A stretch of DNA of 64,000 bases from CAZRXG01 sp964603985 (GTDB taxonomy: Bacteria > Chloroflexota > Anaerolineae > Aggregatilineales > UBA3940): contig CAZRXG010000023.1 in the NCBI GenBank assembly GCA_964603985.1, positions 1 through 64,000 of the forward strand. The letters run 5' to 3'. The notes under the pieces were generated by a model, which made no database searches, was not told where the DNA came from, and saw only the letters and a program-made list of their open reading frames with translations. The position numbers and the translations under genes were made by a program. Shown here one piece after another: positions 7,162 to 15,222 of this stretch; position 1 is the first letter of the stretch; every line of letters starts with the position of its first letter.

Positions 7162-8259
7162 CTATTGGTTGGGGACGACTTCTGTGACATCTGCCAGGGA
7201 GTAAAGTACCAGATGGTTGTCTCCGGCCACAGCAAGGCTCATACCATTTGGGTGGAAGTCGATGCTGTATTGGTATTTTGAGTATTCGGGATAATCATAT
7301 ACCAGCTCGCCCGTCTCAACATCCAGCAGAAAAAGAGCCATAGTATGATCGCCCCAGCCGGTAGCCCCACTCCAACTGACTGCCGCAATAAAGCGATCAT
7401 CAGGGCTGAAAACTGCTCTCATCGCCCAGCCCATATCTGGGAAGGAGCGTAGAACGTTGCCGCTGTTGACATCCCAGATCTTGACTGTGTGGTCCCAGCC
7501 TGCGGTCACAAGCATAGAGTCATCCGAACTGAAGTCGGCGCTGATGACCATGGCATCATGACCGGCGAATTCACGGATGAGCTCACCCGTCTCGGCGTTC
7601 CACAGGCGCACACCGTGATCGGCACCGGTAGTGACAATTGAAGCGCCATCATGGCTGTAAAACGCGGCTGTCCAGCAGCCCCAGGTATCCGAGCAGCGGC
7701 CAGCCTGCCAGTGAGCGATCTCTTCGCCCGATCTTGAGTCCCATACCCTCGCCACTTGATCGCTGCCAGCCGTTACAATCTCAGGTTTCGCCGGGTCAAA
7801 CCAGGCCGAATAAACAACCGAATCTGGGACGGCAAGGGTCAGCACTTCCTCCCCCGTCTCTGCCTGGATAATGACAGCTTTACCCTTCCCAGGAACGGCG
7901 ATCAGTTTTCCGTCGGGGCTGTACACAGGGCCTATGTCTGCCGGTGCTGAGGAACTGACCGACGCGGGTGTGCCCAAGTCACCGACCAACTCGCCTGTCT
8001 CAGTACCCCATACACATACTCTACTGCCACACCTGGTAAGCATTTGAGAGCCATCAGGGTTGAAGTAAACGCTATAAAAGACATCGTAGGTGTCCTGATG
8101 GGAAACCTTCCAGATCACGGTGTCGCGGGGTCGCATTGGCTTATTCTTGTGGGGGAGTGTCGAATAGACCAGCCAGGCTACAGCAGCGATCAGGAGTGCG
8201 ATGCTGGAGGCGATGAGGATAGTACTGACCTTTTGATTTGAGCGTGATTGAGCTGCCAT
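7162..8259 (-). CDS. membrane-anchored WD40 beta-propeller protein
   Basis: A 365-residue protein with one N-terminal membrane helix (about 11-34) and then seven WD40 repeats, enough for one closed propeller. Repeat ends are recognisable as RVCVWGTETGEL, VARVWDSRSGEE, VRLWNAETGEL, VKIWDVNSGNV and LFLLDVETGEL. The topology places the propeller outside the cytoplasmic membrane. WD40 domains are binding platforms and no enzymatic residues are expected. Start is ATG with AGGAGACA upstream. The gene is bracketed by direct repeats (7053-7110 and 8282-8340), suggesting a mobile or duplicated cassette. Confidence 0.85.
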   Translation of the reverse strand: MAAQSRSNQKVSTILIASSIALLIAAVAWLVYSTLPHKNKPMRPRDTVIWKVSHQDTYDVFYSVYFNPDGSQMLTRCGSRVCVWGTETGELVGDLGTPASVSSSAPADIGPVYSPDGKLIAVPGKGKAVIIQAETGEEVLTLAVPDSVVYSAWFDPAKPEIVTAGSDQVARVWDSRSGEEIAHWQAGRCSDTWGCWTAAFYSHDGASIVTTGADHGVRLWNAETGELIREFAGHDAMVISADFSSDDSMLVTAGWDHTVKIWDVNSGNVLRSFPDMGWAMRAVFSPDDRFIAAVSWSGATGWGDHTMALFLLDVETGELVYDYPEYSKYQYSIDFHPNGMSLAVAGDNHLVLYSLADVTEVVPNQ

Positions 8260-8281
8260 CGAGTGTCTCCTGATGGGGGAA

Positions 8282-8340
8282 GCGATTAGCTGTTAGCTAT
8301 CAGCCATCAGCTATCAGCCATCAGCTATCAGCCGTCAGCT
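8282..8340. repeat. AGCTATCAGCC-type tandem repeat, copy 2
   Basis: Three to four 14-bp units of the type AGCTATCAGCCATC, preceded by GCGATTAGCTGTT. Same orientation as 7053-7110. Confidence 0.75.
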
Positions 8341-8452
8341 CCCTCGTTCTCGCCGATCCCCGATCTCGTCAGGGCTTTGTAGTGTGGATATAGCTTCTTG
8401 AGAACATTGAGTTATGCCCGGAAATCATCGGGGAAAAGCCTGGTTGTGTCGT

Positions 8453-9394
8453 TTACTCAGGCAGGAGAGGGTTTTCTGAAACGCAGGCATCACCTTCTGT
8501 TGTGATTTGTTCGGTAAATTGTTCAATGCTCATGGAGACTTCCTCTTCAATCGGTTTGAGTCCCCAGTCTTCTATGCGCTGAACAATTACACGCTCCTGC
8601 ACCGGTGAGAAGTTGGAAGGGTCGTGCGGTAGAGGATCTACAAGGTTAACCTCGTCAAGATGCATAGACTCATTCAGGCAAATCACCAGTGGCCCCGATG
8701 GTGTTTCGACGGTGCCATCGTCTCTAAAAAAGAACACCATTCCCTCGTCATAAACGATTAAGAGTATCGCCGTAGAAGTAACCTGCGCTTTTTGGAGATT
8801 GATGAAAACACGGTTGGGGACTCCTAAACTGCCGATAACCTCTTGCAATGAGGGTCCCGTTACGTCCCAAAAGGTAACTGATAGCTGCGTCAGAACTTCG
8901 GAACCCCGCTCGAAGCGAAAGTCGAATTCAATGTGTGGCCCCTCGGCCTGATATCCCCAGGCATGAACCACTGCGATCTCACCCGGTGATGGTTGTGAGT
9001 GGTAATCCGGCAAAGGCAGTGACGTGATATCCACCGATTTATCAAAGCCGAAGGTGTCGTAAAACACCTCCGCGACATCATCCAGGTTGGACTGGCCTAC
9101 GGTTACACCCTGCCAACAGGGGAGAGCACAGCCAGCAGTATCCGTTTGGAATAAGCCGCCGTCCTGCAAATTGGCCGGAAGAACAGGTGTAGGGGGATTG
9201 GGGTTGGCCGTCTGAGAGAGAGTTACGCCGGAGTCCGTTGGGGTACTCGTTGCCAACAAACTTGGGGGAGTACCATTGGCGTCTTGAGCGTTGGTGAGCG
9301 TGCCGCAGGAAGCTACAAAGACTGACCAGGTTGCAAGAAGGCAGATACTGTGGATGGTTCGTTTCCAGGTGACCTCCCCAGATGAGACGCACAT
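8453..9394 (-). CDS. lipoprotein with C-x-LPCW motif, family B
   Basis: A 313-residue predicted lipoprotein with lipobox VASC (C30), a Ser/Thr/Pro linker, then CALPCW and VGQSNLDDVAEVF. This corresponds to CILPCW and PGQSQESDVRRV in the protein at 2821-3864. The two therefore share an uncharacterised extracytoplasmic domain, but outside the motif they are strongly diverged, so this is an old paralogy rather than a recent duplication. Start is ATG with GGAG seven bases upstream; a TATAAT -10 lies at 9438-9443. Function unknown. Confidence 0.75.
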   Translation of the reverse strand: MCVSSGEVTWKRTIHSICLLATWSVFVASCGTLTNAQDANGTPPSLLATSTPTDSGVTLSQTANPNPPTPVLPANLQDGGLFQTDTAGCALPCWQGVTVGQSNLDDVAEVFYDTFGFDKSVDITSLPLPDYHSQPSPGEIAVVHAWGYQAEGPHIEFDFRFERGSEVLTQLSVTFWDVTGPSLQEVIGSLGVPNRVFINLQKAQVTSTAILLIVYDEGMVFFFRDDGTVETPSGPLVICLNESMHLDEVNLVDPLPHDPSNFSPVQERVIVQRIEDWGLKPIEEEVSMSIEQFTEQITTEGDACVSENPLLPE

Positions 9395-9437
9395 CGGTCA
9401 GCTCCGTTCTTAAGTGCCCTGGCTAAGTTTGCCCCCG

Positions 9438-9443
9438 ATTATA
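9438..9443 (-). promoter_or_regulatory. -10 box of the LPCW lipoprotein gene
   Basis: TATAAT on the minus strand, 44 bases before the start codon of the gene at 8453-9394. No convincing -35 is visible. Confidence 0.45.
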
Positions 9444-9598
9444 CTCCCGATAGGCTCACTCACAGGCCAGGTCACCAAATACATGTATAAGCGGCGGTGT
9501 GAGGGTTGACAAGCCACTGCCTCTACAAGCCTGGGCTTTCGGCAATCGGCGGACCGGTCGGCTCGTAATTGGGAGGACCAGGTGCGGCAGAATGGGTG

Positions 9599-9604
9599 TA
9601 TAAT
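9599..9604 (+). promoter_or_regulatory. -10 box of the small acidic protein gene
   Basis: TATAAT lies 45 bases before the ATG at 9650, leaving a leader of about 40 bases that contains AAGGAGG. No good -35 at standard spacing. Confidence 0.45.
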
Positions 9605-9649
9605 GAGATGGGGGACATGCACATCAGTTATCCACCAAGGAGGCCAGGG

Positions 9650-9841
9650 ATGGCCGACCAGTTTGGCGACCCGGCGGAGCTTGAGCTTCTGTTTGAGACA
9701 GAGAACTACGCCGTGCTGCGCGGTGAGGACAGCGATGGGGAGGACATCTACAACATCGAGTTGGGGACCCTCACGCTGCACCTGTTTGAAGAGGAATGGG
9801 AAGAACTGGTACTGCTGATCCGGTCGGCAGCCAACAGGTGA
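9650..9841 (+). CDS. small acidic conserved-type protein
   Basis: A 63-residue, strongly acidic cytoplasmic protein (LELLFETENYAVLRGEDSDG, then ELGTLTLHLFEEEWEELVLL). Start is ATG at 9650, with AAGGAGG eight bases upstream and TATAAT at 9599. These signals and the alternating beta/alpha pattern argue that it is a real gene despite its size. No family is recognised; the shape suggests a small alpha/beta protein with an amphipathic C-terminal helix. It stands between divergent neighbours. Confidence 0.6.
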   Translation: MADQFGDPAELELLFETENYAVLRGEDSDGEDIYNIELGTLTLHLFEEEWEELVLLIRSAANR

Positions 9842-9903
9842 CGCTCTGCCCGGCGTTAAGGATGGGCAGATCTCCATTGCAGCCGCGATGAATCCGGGTT
9901 CCA

Positions 9904-10629
9904 TCAGGGGACCAGCCGGGCCACCACGATGACGCGGTGAGTATACCGCTCTTTTGTGTCGTCCCAGCCGGAGCAGGTGATCAGCGTCAATCGTTGGTCG
10001 TTGGTCGGGAAGACCACCTCGATAGCCGTCGCCTCGACCAGTTGGTTGTCGAAAACCTCGTAGGTCGTCGTTTCGCCCTCGCGCTCGACGAAGATAAAAT
10101 CGCCGGTCTGGAGCGTATCCAGCTCCTTGAACGGCCCCCATCCGGCATCGGGGATGGTCACGTGACCGGCCAGGACTGCGTTGCCGGGCTGGCCGGGGTA
10201 GGCGGTCCCGGACAGGTGAGCGACCTGGTCGGTCAGGCGCGAGATGTCCCACTGGCGGGCGATGAGGGGTGCTTCGATCACGTCAAGCTCCAGGCCCAGG
10301 TTAGGGATGACGATCTGCATGCCCTCCAGGGGGGAGCGTTCGGCGAGGATGGCCTGTGGCTGAAGTGTGGGGGCCGCGGGGGGCGGTTGCCAGGTCTGCC
10401 ACAGGTACACGACGGCGATCACGGCCACGATCAGGGCGGTGATGCGTGCCCAGTGGGACAGACGGTGGCGCAGCGTGTCGGCGGCGTAGACATCGTAGCC
10501 AAACACCTGCCGGTGCTGCCACACCTGCCAGGCGCGGATCAGCAGCAGGACGGCGATGCCGGCGATCAGCCCGGCGGCCAGCGCCAGCGTGTCGACTGGG
10601 GGGAGGTCACGGAGCACTCGGTCGAGCAT
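9904..10629 (-). CDS. sortase family transpeptidase
   Basis: A 241-residue membrane protein with two N-terminal hydrophobic segments (about 15-32 and 62-78) and an extracellular sortase fold. The catalytic triad is visible as H156 (AGHVT), C219 (TLITCSGW) and R232 (HRVIVVARL). Sortases cleave a C-terminal sorting signal and join the protein to a surface nucleophile. No LPxTG-type substrate with the usual hydrophobic and charged tail is encoded in this window, so the partner lies elsewhere. The start at 10629 (ATG) is the first ATG; an in-frame TTG at 10686 would add 19 residues without hydrophobic character. It lies just downstream of pnp, separated by a terminator. Confidence 0.85.
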   Translation of the reverse strand: MLDRVLRDLPPVDTLALAAGLIAGIAVLLLIRAWQVWQHRQVFGYDVYAADTLRHRLSHWARITALIVAVIAVVYLWQTWQPPPAAPTLQPQAILAERSPLEGMQIVIPNLGLELDVIEAPLIARQWDISRLTDQVAHLSGTAYPGQPGNAVLAGHVTIPDAGWGPFKELDTLQTGDFIFVEREGETTTYEVFDNQLVEATAIEVVFPTNDQRLTLITCSGWDDTKERYTHRVIVVARLVP

Positions 10630-10688
10630 AGACGTGATGGTACCGGGAACAGGGTGGGGGGGCAACCGGCGGGCCGCCGTACACAAAC

Positions 10689-10712
10689 GGGGCAGGGAGT
10701 AGACCCTGCCCC
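10689..10712 (-). terminator. terminator after pnp
   Basis: GGGGCAGGG and CCCTGCCCC form a 9-bp stem with a 6-base loop. Read on the minus strand it is followed by GTTTGTGT. It lies 55 bases after the pnp stop and before the sortase gene. Confidence 0.6.
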
Positions 10713-10766
10713 GGCGTTACGCCAGTTTGGTCAGGCGGGATGCACTGCGAACGGCGGGGAAGCCGT

Positions 10767-13076
10767 TTAGTCCCGGCTGCCGCCACTGCGACTGCCACCA
10801 CTGCGGCTGCCGCCACTGCGACTGCCACCGCTGCGGCTGCCACCACTGCGACTGTCACCACTGCGACTGCCACCGCCCCGGCTGTAGCCACCACTCCGGC
10901 TGCCACCCCGGCTCCCGCCCCGGCTGCTGCTGCTGCGTGAGCGGCGGCCCCGGTCGCGCTCGCGGGCCTCCTCGACCGACCAGCCTTCCAGGACGGCCTG
11001 GCGGCTGAGGCGGATCTTGCCGTCCGGGCTGATGTCGGTCACCATCACCATGATCTCGTCGCCCACGCGGGCCACGTCCTGCACTTTCTCGACGTGGCCG
11101 GTGTCAAGCTGGCTGATGTGGACCATGCCATCGGTGCCGGGCAGGATCTCGACGAACGCGCCGAAGTTCTCGACGCGGGTCACGCGTCCGGTGTAGATGC
11201 GGCCAATCTCCGGGCTTTCGGTCAGCTCCTCGATGCGCGTCCGGGCCTCAATCGCGCCGGGGCCATCGGTGGAGGCGATGTAGATGGTGCCGTCTTCCTC
11301 GATGTCGATGCGGGCACCGGTCTCGTTCTGGATGCTGCGGATCGTCTCGCCGCCCTTGCCGATGATGGCGCCGATCTTCTCCGGGTCGATGTGGATGATG
11401 GTGATGCGTGGGGCGTAAGGCTTGAGGTCGGGGCGTGGTTCGGAGATGGCGGCCCGCATATTGTCCAGGATCTGCAAGCGGGCTGTGCGGGCCTGCTCCA
11501 TCGCCTCGGTCATGATGGCGTGTGAGAGACCCTCGATCTTGATGTCCATCTGCAGGGCAGTGATGCCCCTGGCCGTACCGGCCACCTTGAAGTCCATGTC
11601 GCCCAGGTGGTCTTCCATGCCCTGGATGTCGGTCAGGACGGCGTACTGCTGGCCGTCGGTGACGAGGCCCATCGCGATACCGGCGACGGGCGAGCCGAGG
11701 GGCACACCGGCGTCCATCAGGGCCAGCGTGCTGCCGCAGACGGAGGCCATCGAGGTGGAGCCGTTGGAGCTCATCACCTCGCTGACGACGCGGATGGTAT
11801 AAGGGAACTCCTCTTTGGGGGGGAGAACGGGCACGATGGCGTTTTCGGCCAGCATGCCGTGCCCGATCTCACGGCGCTTCGGCCCGCGCAGGAACCAGGT
11901 CTCGCCGGTGGAGAAGGGCGGGAAGTTGTAGTGGTGGAGGTAGCGCTTGGAGAAAATCGGCTCCAGGCCGTCGAACTCCTGGGCGTCGTGCGGGGTGCCG
12001 AGCGTGACGATGCTCATCACCTGCGTCTCGCCGCGCTGGAAGAGGCCGGAGCCGTGCGCGCGGGGCAGGAAGCCGACCTCGGAGGAGAGGGGGCGGATGG
12101 TGGTGTAGTCGCGGCCATCGGGGCGGATGCCCTCGTGCAGGATGCGGTGCCGCACCTGCTCCTTGATGACATCGCTGATGACGGCCCTGACCTGTGAGAG
12201 GCGCTCGATCTCCTCTTCATCCTCGTTGGTGTACTCCAGCATGACCTGTTCGCGCAGGTCTTCAAGCTCGGCGTTGCGCTCGTCGCGGTCGTAGTACTGG
12301 CTGATGATCTGTACGATGCGCTCTTCGACGCGCTTCTCGACCGACTCGCGCAGCAGGGCATCGATCTCTTTGGTCTCGTAGCTGCGCTTCTCTTTGCCCA
12401 ACTGGTCGCGCATCTGATTCTGGAGCGCGACGAAGGGCTGCATGGCTTCGTGACCGAAGGCCAACGCCTTTATAGCGGTGTCCTCGTCGACCTCGTTGGC
12501 GGCGCACTCAACCATCAGGATGGCGTCCTCGGTGCCCGCCATGCGCAGGTCGAGCGTGGACTGCCCCATCTGCTCGTAGGTGGGGTTGATGACGAACTGG
12601 TCGTCGATCAGGCCGACGCGCACCGCGCCAATCGGGCCATTCCAGGGGATGTCGGAGATGACGAGGGCGGCGCTGGCCGCGTTGACGGCCAGGATGTCGT
12701 GCTGGTGAATCTGGTCGTGGGAGAGGGGGGTGACAATGACCTGGATCTCGTTGCGCATGTCCTGGGGGAAGAGCGGGCGCAGCGGGCGGTCGGTCAGGCG
12801 GGCGATCAGGATGGCGCTGACCGGCGGGCGGCCCTCGCGGCGGAACCAGCTACCGGGGATACGCCCGGCGGCGTAGAGCCGCTCTTCAAGATCGACGCTG
12901 AGCGGGAAGAAGTCGATGCCTTCGCGCTGGTGCTTGGACATGGTGGCGGTGGCGAGGAGCAGGGTGTCGCCATCACGGATCGTGACCGCCCCACCGGCCT
13001 GTTGGGCCAGGTGTCCGGTTTCGATGGTGATCTCACGATCACCCATCGGTGCTATAAATTGTCGTGCGTTATTCAT
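10767..13076 (-). CDS. pnp: polyribonucleotide nucleotidyltransferase (PNPase)
   Basis: PNPase degrades RNA from the 3' end using phosphate. The 769-residue protein has the standard order: RNase PH domain 1 (about 10-140), the helical linker (145-235), RNase PH domain 2 (about 320-500, with the SSNGSTSMASVCGS phosphate-site region and GDMDFKVAG), a KH domain with GAIIGKGG (569-576), and an S1 domain (about 626-695). After S1 comes an unusual tail of about 60 residues made of GGSRS repeats with RGG boxes, encoded by 15-bp tandem units. The gene follows rpsO, as in many bacteria. A hairpin at 13088-13123 covers its ribosome-binding site, suggesting post-transcriptional control. Confidence 0.97.
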   Translation of the reverse strand: MNNARQFIAPMGDREITIETGHLAQQAGGAVTIRDGDTLLLATATMSKHQREGIDFFPLSVDLEERLYAAGRIPGSWFRREGRPPVSAILIARLTDRPLRPLFPQDMRNEIQVIVTPLSHDQIHQHDILAVNAASAALVISDIPWNGPIGAVRVGLIDDQFVINPTYEQMGQSTLDLRMAGTEDAILMVECAANEVDEDTAIKALAFGHEAMQPFVALQNQMRDQLGKEKRSYETKEIDALLRESVEKRVEERIVQIISQYYDRDERNAELEDLREQVMLEYTNEDEEEIERLSQVRAVISDVIKEQVRHRILHEGIRPDGRDYTTIRPLSSEVGFLPRAHGSGLFQRGETQVMSIVTLGTPHDAQEFDGLEPIFSKRYLHHYNFPPFSTGETWFLRGPKRREIGHGMLAENAIVPVLPPKEEFPYTIRVVSEVMSSNGSTSMASVCGSTLALMDAGVPLGSPVAGIAMGLVTDGQQYAVLTDIQGMEDHLGDMDFKVAGTARGITALQMDIKIEGLSHAIMTEAMEQARTARLQILDNMRAAISEPRPDLKPYAPRITIIHIDPEKIGAIIGKGGETIRSIQNETGARIDIEEDGTIYIASTDGPGAIEARTRIEELTESPEIGRIYTGRVTRVENFGAFVEILPGTDGMVHISQLDTGHVEKVQDVARVGDEIMVMVTDISPDGKIRLSRQAVLEGWSVEEARERDRGRRSRSSSSRGGSRGGSRSGGYSRGGGSRSGDSRSGGSRSGGSRSGGSRSGGSRSGGSRD
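10786..10905. repeat. 15-bp tandem repeats inside the pnp 3' end
   Basis: Repeated units of the type CCACCACTGCGACTG and CCGCCACTGCGACTG encode the GGSRS repeats of the PNPase tail. They stay in frame, and their near-identity makes the tail length likely to vary between strains by slippage. Confidence 0.8.
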
Positions 13077-13087
13077 GTTAAAACTTT

Positions 13088-13123
13088 GCCTCCGTGCAAG
13101 TATGTGTCTTATGCACCGGAGGC
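13088..13123 (-). promoter_or_regulatory. hairpin covering the pnp ribosome-binding site
   Basis: On the minus strand GCCTCCGGTGCA pairs with TGCACGGAGGC, with one bulged G and a loop of about 13 bases. The right arm contains GGAGG, the only good Shine-Dalgarno sequence before the pnp ATG at 13076. Folding would hide the ribosome site. In Escherichia coli a leader hairpin cut by RNase III lets PNPase repress its own translation; a similar role here is inference. Confidence 0.65.
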
Positions 13124-13215
13124 CAGGGACTGGAAACTGGCATCAAGAAAACGCTCTTAATTCCACTTTCCAATTCCTGTTCCTCCGGCGCTGCCAGCGA
13201 ACTGGCTAACCGCAA

Positions 13216-13241
13216 GCGAGTAGAGTGGTCACTCTACTCGC
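13216..13241 (-). promoter_or_regulatory. 12-bp perfect inverted repeat between rpsO and pnp
   Basis: GCGAGTAGAGTG and CACTCTACTCGC are perfect inverted arms around two bases, starting 23 bases after the rpsO stop. It is not followed by a U run on the minus strand, so it looks more like a processing or stabilising hairpin (or attenuator) than a full terminator. Confidence 0.6.
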
Positions 13242-13264
13242 GGGGGGGGACTACCTCATCCAGT

Positions 13265-13534
13265 CTAGCGGCGCAGACCGAGCTTCTCGATCAGCACCTG
13301 GTATTCGTCAGGCTGCGTGCGGCGCAGGTAAGTCAGCAGCCGCCTTCTCCGCCCGACCATCTTGAGCAGCCCCCGGCGAGAGTGCTCATCGTGCCCGTGT
13401 ACGTTCAAGTGGTCGATGAGCTGGTTGATGCGTCTGGTCAGCATCGCGATTTGTACCTGCGATGAACCGGTATCGCCTTCGTGCGTTCCAAACTCCTTAA
13501 AAATTGCCTCTTTTTCTTTCTTGGTTAACGGCAT
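13265..13534 (-). CDS. rpsO: 30S ribosomal protein S15
   Basis: The 89-residue product has the normal length and the signature stretch GDTGSSQVQIAMLTRRINQL and HSRRGLLKMVGRRRRLL of S15, which binds 16S rRNA in the platform of the small subunit. The start MPLTKKEKEAIF is chosen at ATG 13534, with GGGAG upstream; an in-frame extension to 13588 is not part of S15. It is transcribed from the promoter at 13608-13636 and precedes pnp. Confidence 0.97.
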   Translation of the reverse strand: MPLTKKEKEAIFKEFGTHEGDTGSSQVQIAMLTRRINQLIDHLNVHGHDEHSRRGLLKMVGRRRRLLTYLRRTQPDEYQVLIEKLGLRR

Positions 13535-13607
13535 ATCGTTTACGTCTCCCGTTGTGATGTCACCAAGCGGGCCGGAGAACAGGCCCACCGGTCAAGTTAA
13601 CGGCGTG

Positions 13608-13636
13608 AGTATAACCCGCCGCATGGTCTGGTGCAA
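13608..13636 (-). promoter_or_regulatory. rpsO-pnp promoter
   Basis: On the minus strand TTGCAC (13631-13636) and TATACT (13608-13613) are separated by 17 bp, close to the housekeeping consensus, 74 bases before the rpsO start. Confidence 0.7.
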
Positions 13637-13649
13637 CAAGGGTGGTGTC

Positions 13650-14480
13650 TCACAGTTTATAATACTTCATCAGCCCCCACTCGAAGAGGCGCGCGGGCAC
13701 GACCTTCTTGAGCAGGGCGGCGACTTTCTCAAACGGGGGGCCGACCACGTAGCGCAGGCGCGGCGAGCGGCGGGTGATGATGCGTTCGAGCAGGCGGGCT
13801 GCCCGGTCGGGTGGGGGGCCGCTCATCTCGTCGGCCTCGACCACGCCCAGCGCGGCGGTGAACCGCTCGCGGTAGGCCGGGTTGGTGGCGGACTGCGCGG
13901 TCGTGCGGCGGTGGGTGGTGAACGCGGTGCGCAGGTCGCCCGGCTCGACGAGGGCCACGCGGATGCCAAAGGGGCGGACTTCCGCGCTCAACGCCTCGGT
14001 CAGTCCTTCGAGGGCGAATTTGCTGGCGCTGTACACGCCCTGGAAAGGCGCGCCGATCAGCCCAGCTATCGAGCCGACGTTGACGATGATCCCGGAGCGC
14101 TGCGCGCGCATGATGGGCAGGACGGCGCGGCAGACGCGCAGGACGCCGAAGAAGCTGGTCTCGAACTGGGCTTTGGCCTCGTCGATGGAGGTGTCCTCGA
14201 CGGCCCCGGCGGTCCCGAACCCGGCGTTGTTGACCACGACATCCAGGCGGCCCTCTTGCTGCACGATGAGGTCAACCCCACGCCGGACGGAGTCGTCGCT
14301 GTCAACGTCCATCTGGATCATCGCAAAGGGCAGATCGGGCCCCTGCGCTGCCGGAGATTGGGCGCGGCGGCTGGTGCCGTAGACACGGTAGCCGCGTTGG
14401 TGCAGGTGGCGGGCACACGCCTGGCCGATGCCCGACGACGCGCCGGTTATCAGGACGACGGGTTTGCTGCCGGGGGGCAT
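13650..14480 (-). CDS. SDR-family oxidoreductase
   Basis: A classical short-chain dehydrogenase/reductase of 276 residues: cofactor motif TGASSGIG (12-19), NNAG (84-87), catalytic S137 and Y150-x-x-x-K154 (YSASK). The R-R pair after the second strand (TSRRA) favours NADP(H). The extended C-terminal part (RYVVGPPFEKVAALLKK) resembles SDRs of the 'oxidoreductase with retinol-dehydrogenase-like tail' type common in actinobacteria and Chloroflexota. Substrate unknown. Start is ATG after GGAGG. The gene is divergent from the LOG-family gene at 14620. Confidence 0.88.
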   Translation of the reverse strand: MPPGSKPVVLITGASSGIGQACARHLHQRGYRVYGTSRRAQSPAAQGPDLPFAMIQMDVDSDDSVRRGVDLIVQQEGRLDVVVNNAGFGTAGAVEDTSIDEAKAQFETSFFGVLRVCRAVLPIMRAQRSGIIVNVGSIAGLIGAPFQGVYSASKFALEGLTEALSAEVRPFGIRVALVEPGDLRTAFTTHRRTTAQSATNPAYRERFTAALGVVEADEMSGPPPDRAARLLERIITRRSPRLRYVVGPPFEKVAALLKKVVPARLFEWGLMKYYKL

Positions 14481-14619
14481 GGTGGGCCTCCTCGATTCTT
14501 GGGGACTCTCACGGAGAGATAGTTTACCCGATTTAGGGCTTTTGGCGAGTGTGTCGCGTCGGTGCCCCGTTTCGTGGTATCATGCCCCACACACCAGATC
14601 CGAACGGAGAAACACATCC

Positions 14620-15180
14620 ATGAGCACATCACCGGTAGTCAGCGTCTTCGGCGGGGCGTCGGTGCGGCCCGGCGACCCGGCTTACGCACAGGCCGAGCGG
14701 CTCGGCGGGCTGCTGGCCGGGGCGGGATACACCGTCATGACCGGCGGGTACAGCGGCACGATGGAAGCGGCCAGCAAGGGGGCGAAGGAGGCGGGAGGGC
14801 ACGTGATCGGCGTGACGGCGGCCATCTTCGAGGTCGCGGGCAGGCGGCCCGGCCCCAATGCCTACGTCGATCAGGTCATCCGCCATGAGACGCTGCGCGA
14901 GCGGGTGTATCATCTCGTCGCCCGCTGCGACGCGGCGGTCGCGCTGCCGGGTGGGATCGGCACGCTGAGCGAGGTCGCGTTGACGTGGAGTCTGCTCCAG
15001 GTGGGCGAGATAGCGCCCAAGCCGTTTGTGCTGGTGGGTGAGATGTGGCGTGACGTGCTGGCGCGCTTCTACGGGGACGGGGCTTACGTGCGTGAGGCCA
15101 GCATGGCGCTCATGCAGTTCGCCCGCGCCCCGGAGGACGTGCTTTCGCTGCTCAAAGATGGGATAGAGGGAGCGGGGTAG
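14620..15180 (+). CDS. LOG family / TIGR00725-like Rossmann protein
   Basis: A 186-residue protein of the LOG superfamily, often misnamed lysine decarboxylase. It has GGASVRPGD near the N-terminus, GGYSGTMEAASKGAKEAGG (about 42-60) and the nucleotide-binding signature PGGIGTLSE (110-118). Characterised LOG proteins hydrolyse the N-glycosidic bond of nucleoside 5'-monophosphates such as cytokinin ribotides; which nucleotide is used here is unknown. Start is ATG at 14620 (CGGAGA upstream); a longer in-frame reading from 14428 overlaps the divergent SDR gene. Confidence 0.85.
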   Translation: MSTSPVVSVFGGASVRPGDPAYAQAERLGGLLAGAGYTVMTGGYSGTMEAASKGAKEAGGHVIGVTAAIFEVAGRRPGPNAYVDQVIRHETLRERVYHLVARCDAAVALPGGIGTLSEVALTWSLLQVGEIAPKPFVLVGEMWRDVLARFYGDGAYVREASMALMQFARAPEDVLSLLKDGIEGAG

Positions 15181-15222
15181 GGAGGTGGCTTGTGTGTGAT
15201 CCGGGGGGCGAGGGTGGTGCCG

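Noticed and set aside
10786..10905. Possible CRISPR array from the regular 15-bp repeats
   Set aside because: The repeats are in frame with pnp, have no spacers and encode GGSRS units.
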